Below are positions 63,414 to 64,000 of a DNA stretch of 64,000 nt, piece after piece (within the stretch, counting starts at the first letter, position 1; every line of letters begins with the position of its first letter). The stretch is from Corynebacterium lizhenjunii (GTDB lineage: Bacteria > Actinomycetota > Actinomycetes > Mycobacteriales > Mycobacteriaceae). Location: assembly GCF_011038655.2 (NCBI RefSeq), contig NZ_CP064954.1, positions 62,001 to 126,000 on the forward strand, written 5' to 3'. The notes under the pieces are model-generated. The model was given only the letters and a program-made list of their open reading frames with translations, did not search any database and was not told the DNA's origin. Both the position numbers and the translations under genes were made by a program.

Positions 63414-64000
63414 AGGGGGAACACCTCCACTATATCGCCTGGGGACAAAGACGCCCCGGCGGGAATGCGCACCAGAGCAGTGGCGCGTATGGCCTGGGCC
63501 AGCAGGTGAGACCCCGCGCCGGCTAATACTTCTGCCTGCATGCAGCCCTCCGGGGAGCAGGACACCACCGCGCGGCGGAATTGCTCGCGCCCATCCAAGC
63601 CCTGGACCCCGGTGGTCAGGCGTGCCCAGTGGGTCTGCGGCACTCGCCCCAGCACCGGCGCCACGTAAAGCCGGAAACTCACCAGCGTGGAGACCGGGTT
63701 GCCCGGCAAGCACAACACCGGTACCCCGTCCAGCTGGGAAATCCCCTGCGGCCCGCCTGGCTGCTGCGCCACATGCCCAAACCAGCCGTCTTTGTCCAAG
63801 ATTTGGCGCACCACCTCGAACTTGCCGTGCGAAATTCCCCCGGAGGTCACAATCGCATCAGGCCCATGCTGCCGCACCGCCGCCTCCAAGGCAGCGCGCA
63901 GCGCCGCCGGGTCATCGTTAGTGCGCAGAAAGCCCACAATTTCTATGCCGTACTCCCGCGCCATGGCCGCGAGCATTGGCGCATTCGAGTCAGGAATCTG
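63410..64000 (-). CDS. moeA: Molybdopterin molybdenumtransferase MoeA (C-terminal part, start outside window)
   Basis: The frame is open to the window edge, so only the C-terminal 196 residues are visible. They include DSNAPMLAAM, the MPT-binding VTSGGISHGKFEVVRQIL and LPGNPVSTLVSF, and domain IV ending SPGDIVEVFPL. MoeA ligates molybdate to the adenylated cofactor. First visible gene of the operon moeA-moaB-moaE-moeB, joined by ATGA overlaps and one 11-bp overlap. Confidence 0.93.
   Translation of the reverse strand, partial: QIPDSNAPMLAAMAREYGIEIVGFLRTNDDPAALRAALEAAVRQHGPDAIVTSGGISHGKFEVVRQILDKDGWFGHVAQQPGGPQGISQLDGVPVLCLPGNPVSTLVSFRLYVAPVLGRVPQTHWARLTTGVQGLDGREQFRRAVVSCSPEGCMQAEVLAGAGSHLLAQAIRATALVRIPAGASLSPGDIVEVFPL

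Overview
The window is high-GC actinobacterial DNA that looks like a chromosome segment of a Corynebacterium. The main evidence is a cell-wall arabinogalactan block in the usual corynebacterial/mycobacterial order (GtrA protein, dprE1, dprE2, aftA, emb, glfT1, wzt, wzm, a class-V aminotransferase-like protein, a quinone oxidoreductase). Supporting evidence is DtxR-type iron boxes, a DIP1984-family gene, and bioB followed by a bsaP-like gene. I cannot name the species.

Layout. Positions 1-1.1 kb hold the end of a secreted-type protein, a 99-bp scar of an IS3-family element and an unknown gene. Positions 1.2-6.4 kb are an iron/siderophore uptake operon on the minus strand (siderophore-interacting protein, binding lipoprotein, two permeases, ATPase). 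It diverges from an unusual double AraC regulator and shares a DtxR-like box with it. Positions 8-28.8 kb are mostly housekeeping and orphan metabolic genes: MFS transporter, small regulator/membrane pair, CHY zinc protein, M20 peptidase, bioB-bsaP, sirtuin, lipase, ferritin, ROK regulator, LOG, DUF885, AbrB, TSUP, HrpB, acetyltransferase, SDR, S4, VOC, ATL. The 650-bp gap between lipase and ferritin has a promoter overlapped by a DtxR-like box and two strong terminators, and probably encodes small RNAs. Positions 29.3-35.1 kb hold a structured leader with a small ORF before an M13 peptidase, a maltokinase-cap-like protein, a hydrolase, and an HNH/DUF222 gene broken by one in-frame TGA.

Positions 35.3-52.3 kb are the cell-wall block. 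DprE1/DprE2 make decaprenyl-phospho-arabinose, AftA and Emb use it to build arabinan, GlfT1 starts the galactan, and Wzm/Wzt are the likely exporter of the lipid-linked galactan. Two related small secreted proteins sit inside it.

Positions 52.44-59.63 kb are an integrated element in the 3' end of tRNA-Ser(UGA), bounded by a perfect 14-bp repeat. It carries a tyrosine integrase, an excisionase-like HTH protein, a primase-polymerase, a D5-type helicase, iteron-like repeats and two small zinc-ligand proteins, the gene set of a phage satellite or small integrative replicon. Its integrase is interrupted by an intact IS3-family element (53595-54899) with a 3-bp AAC target duplication; removing IS plus one AAC restores the reading frame exactly. 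A fragment of the same IS lies at 403-501.

Positions 59.7-64 kb hold a two-gene unit (HipA-like kinase fold plus a DUF3037-like partner) joined to the end of a molybdenum-cofactor operon (moeA, moaB/mog, moaE, moeB).

A 10-mer (TGCCGATGCC or its complement) recurs about 29 times in host DNA, in both orientations and both inside and between genes, and I did not find it in the integrated element.
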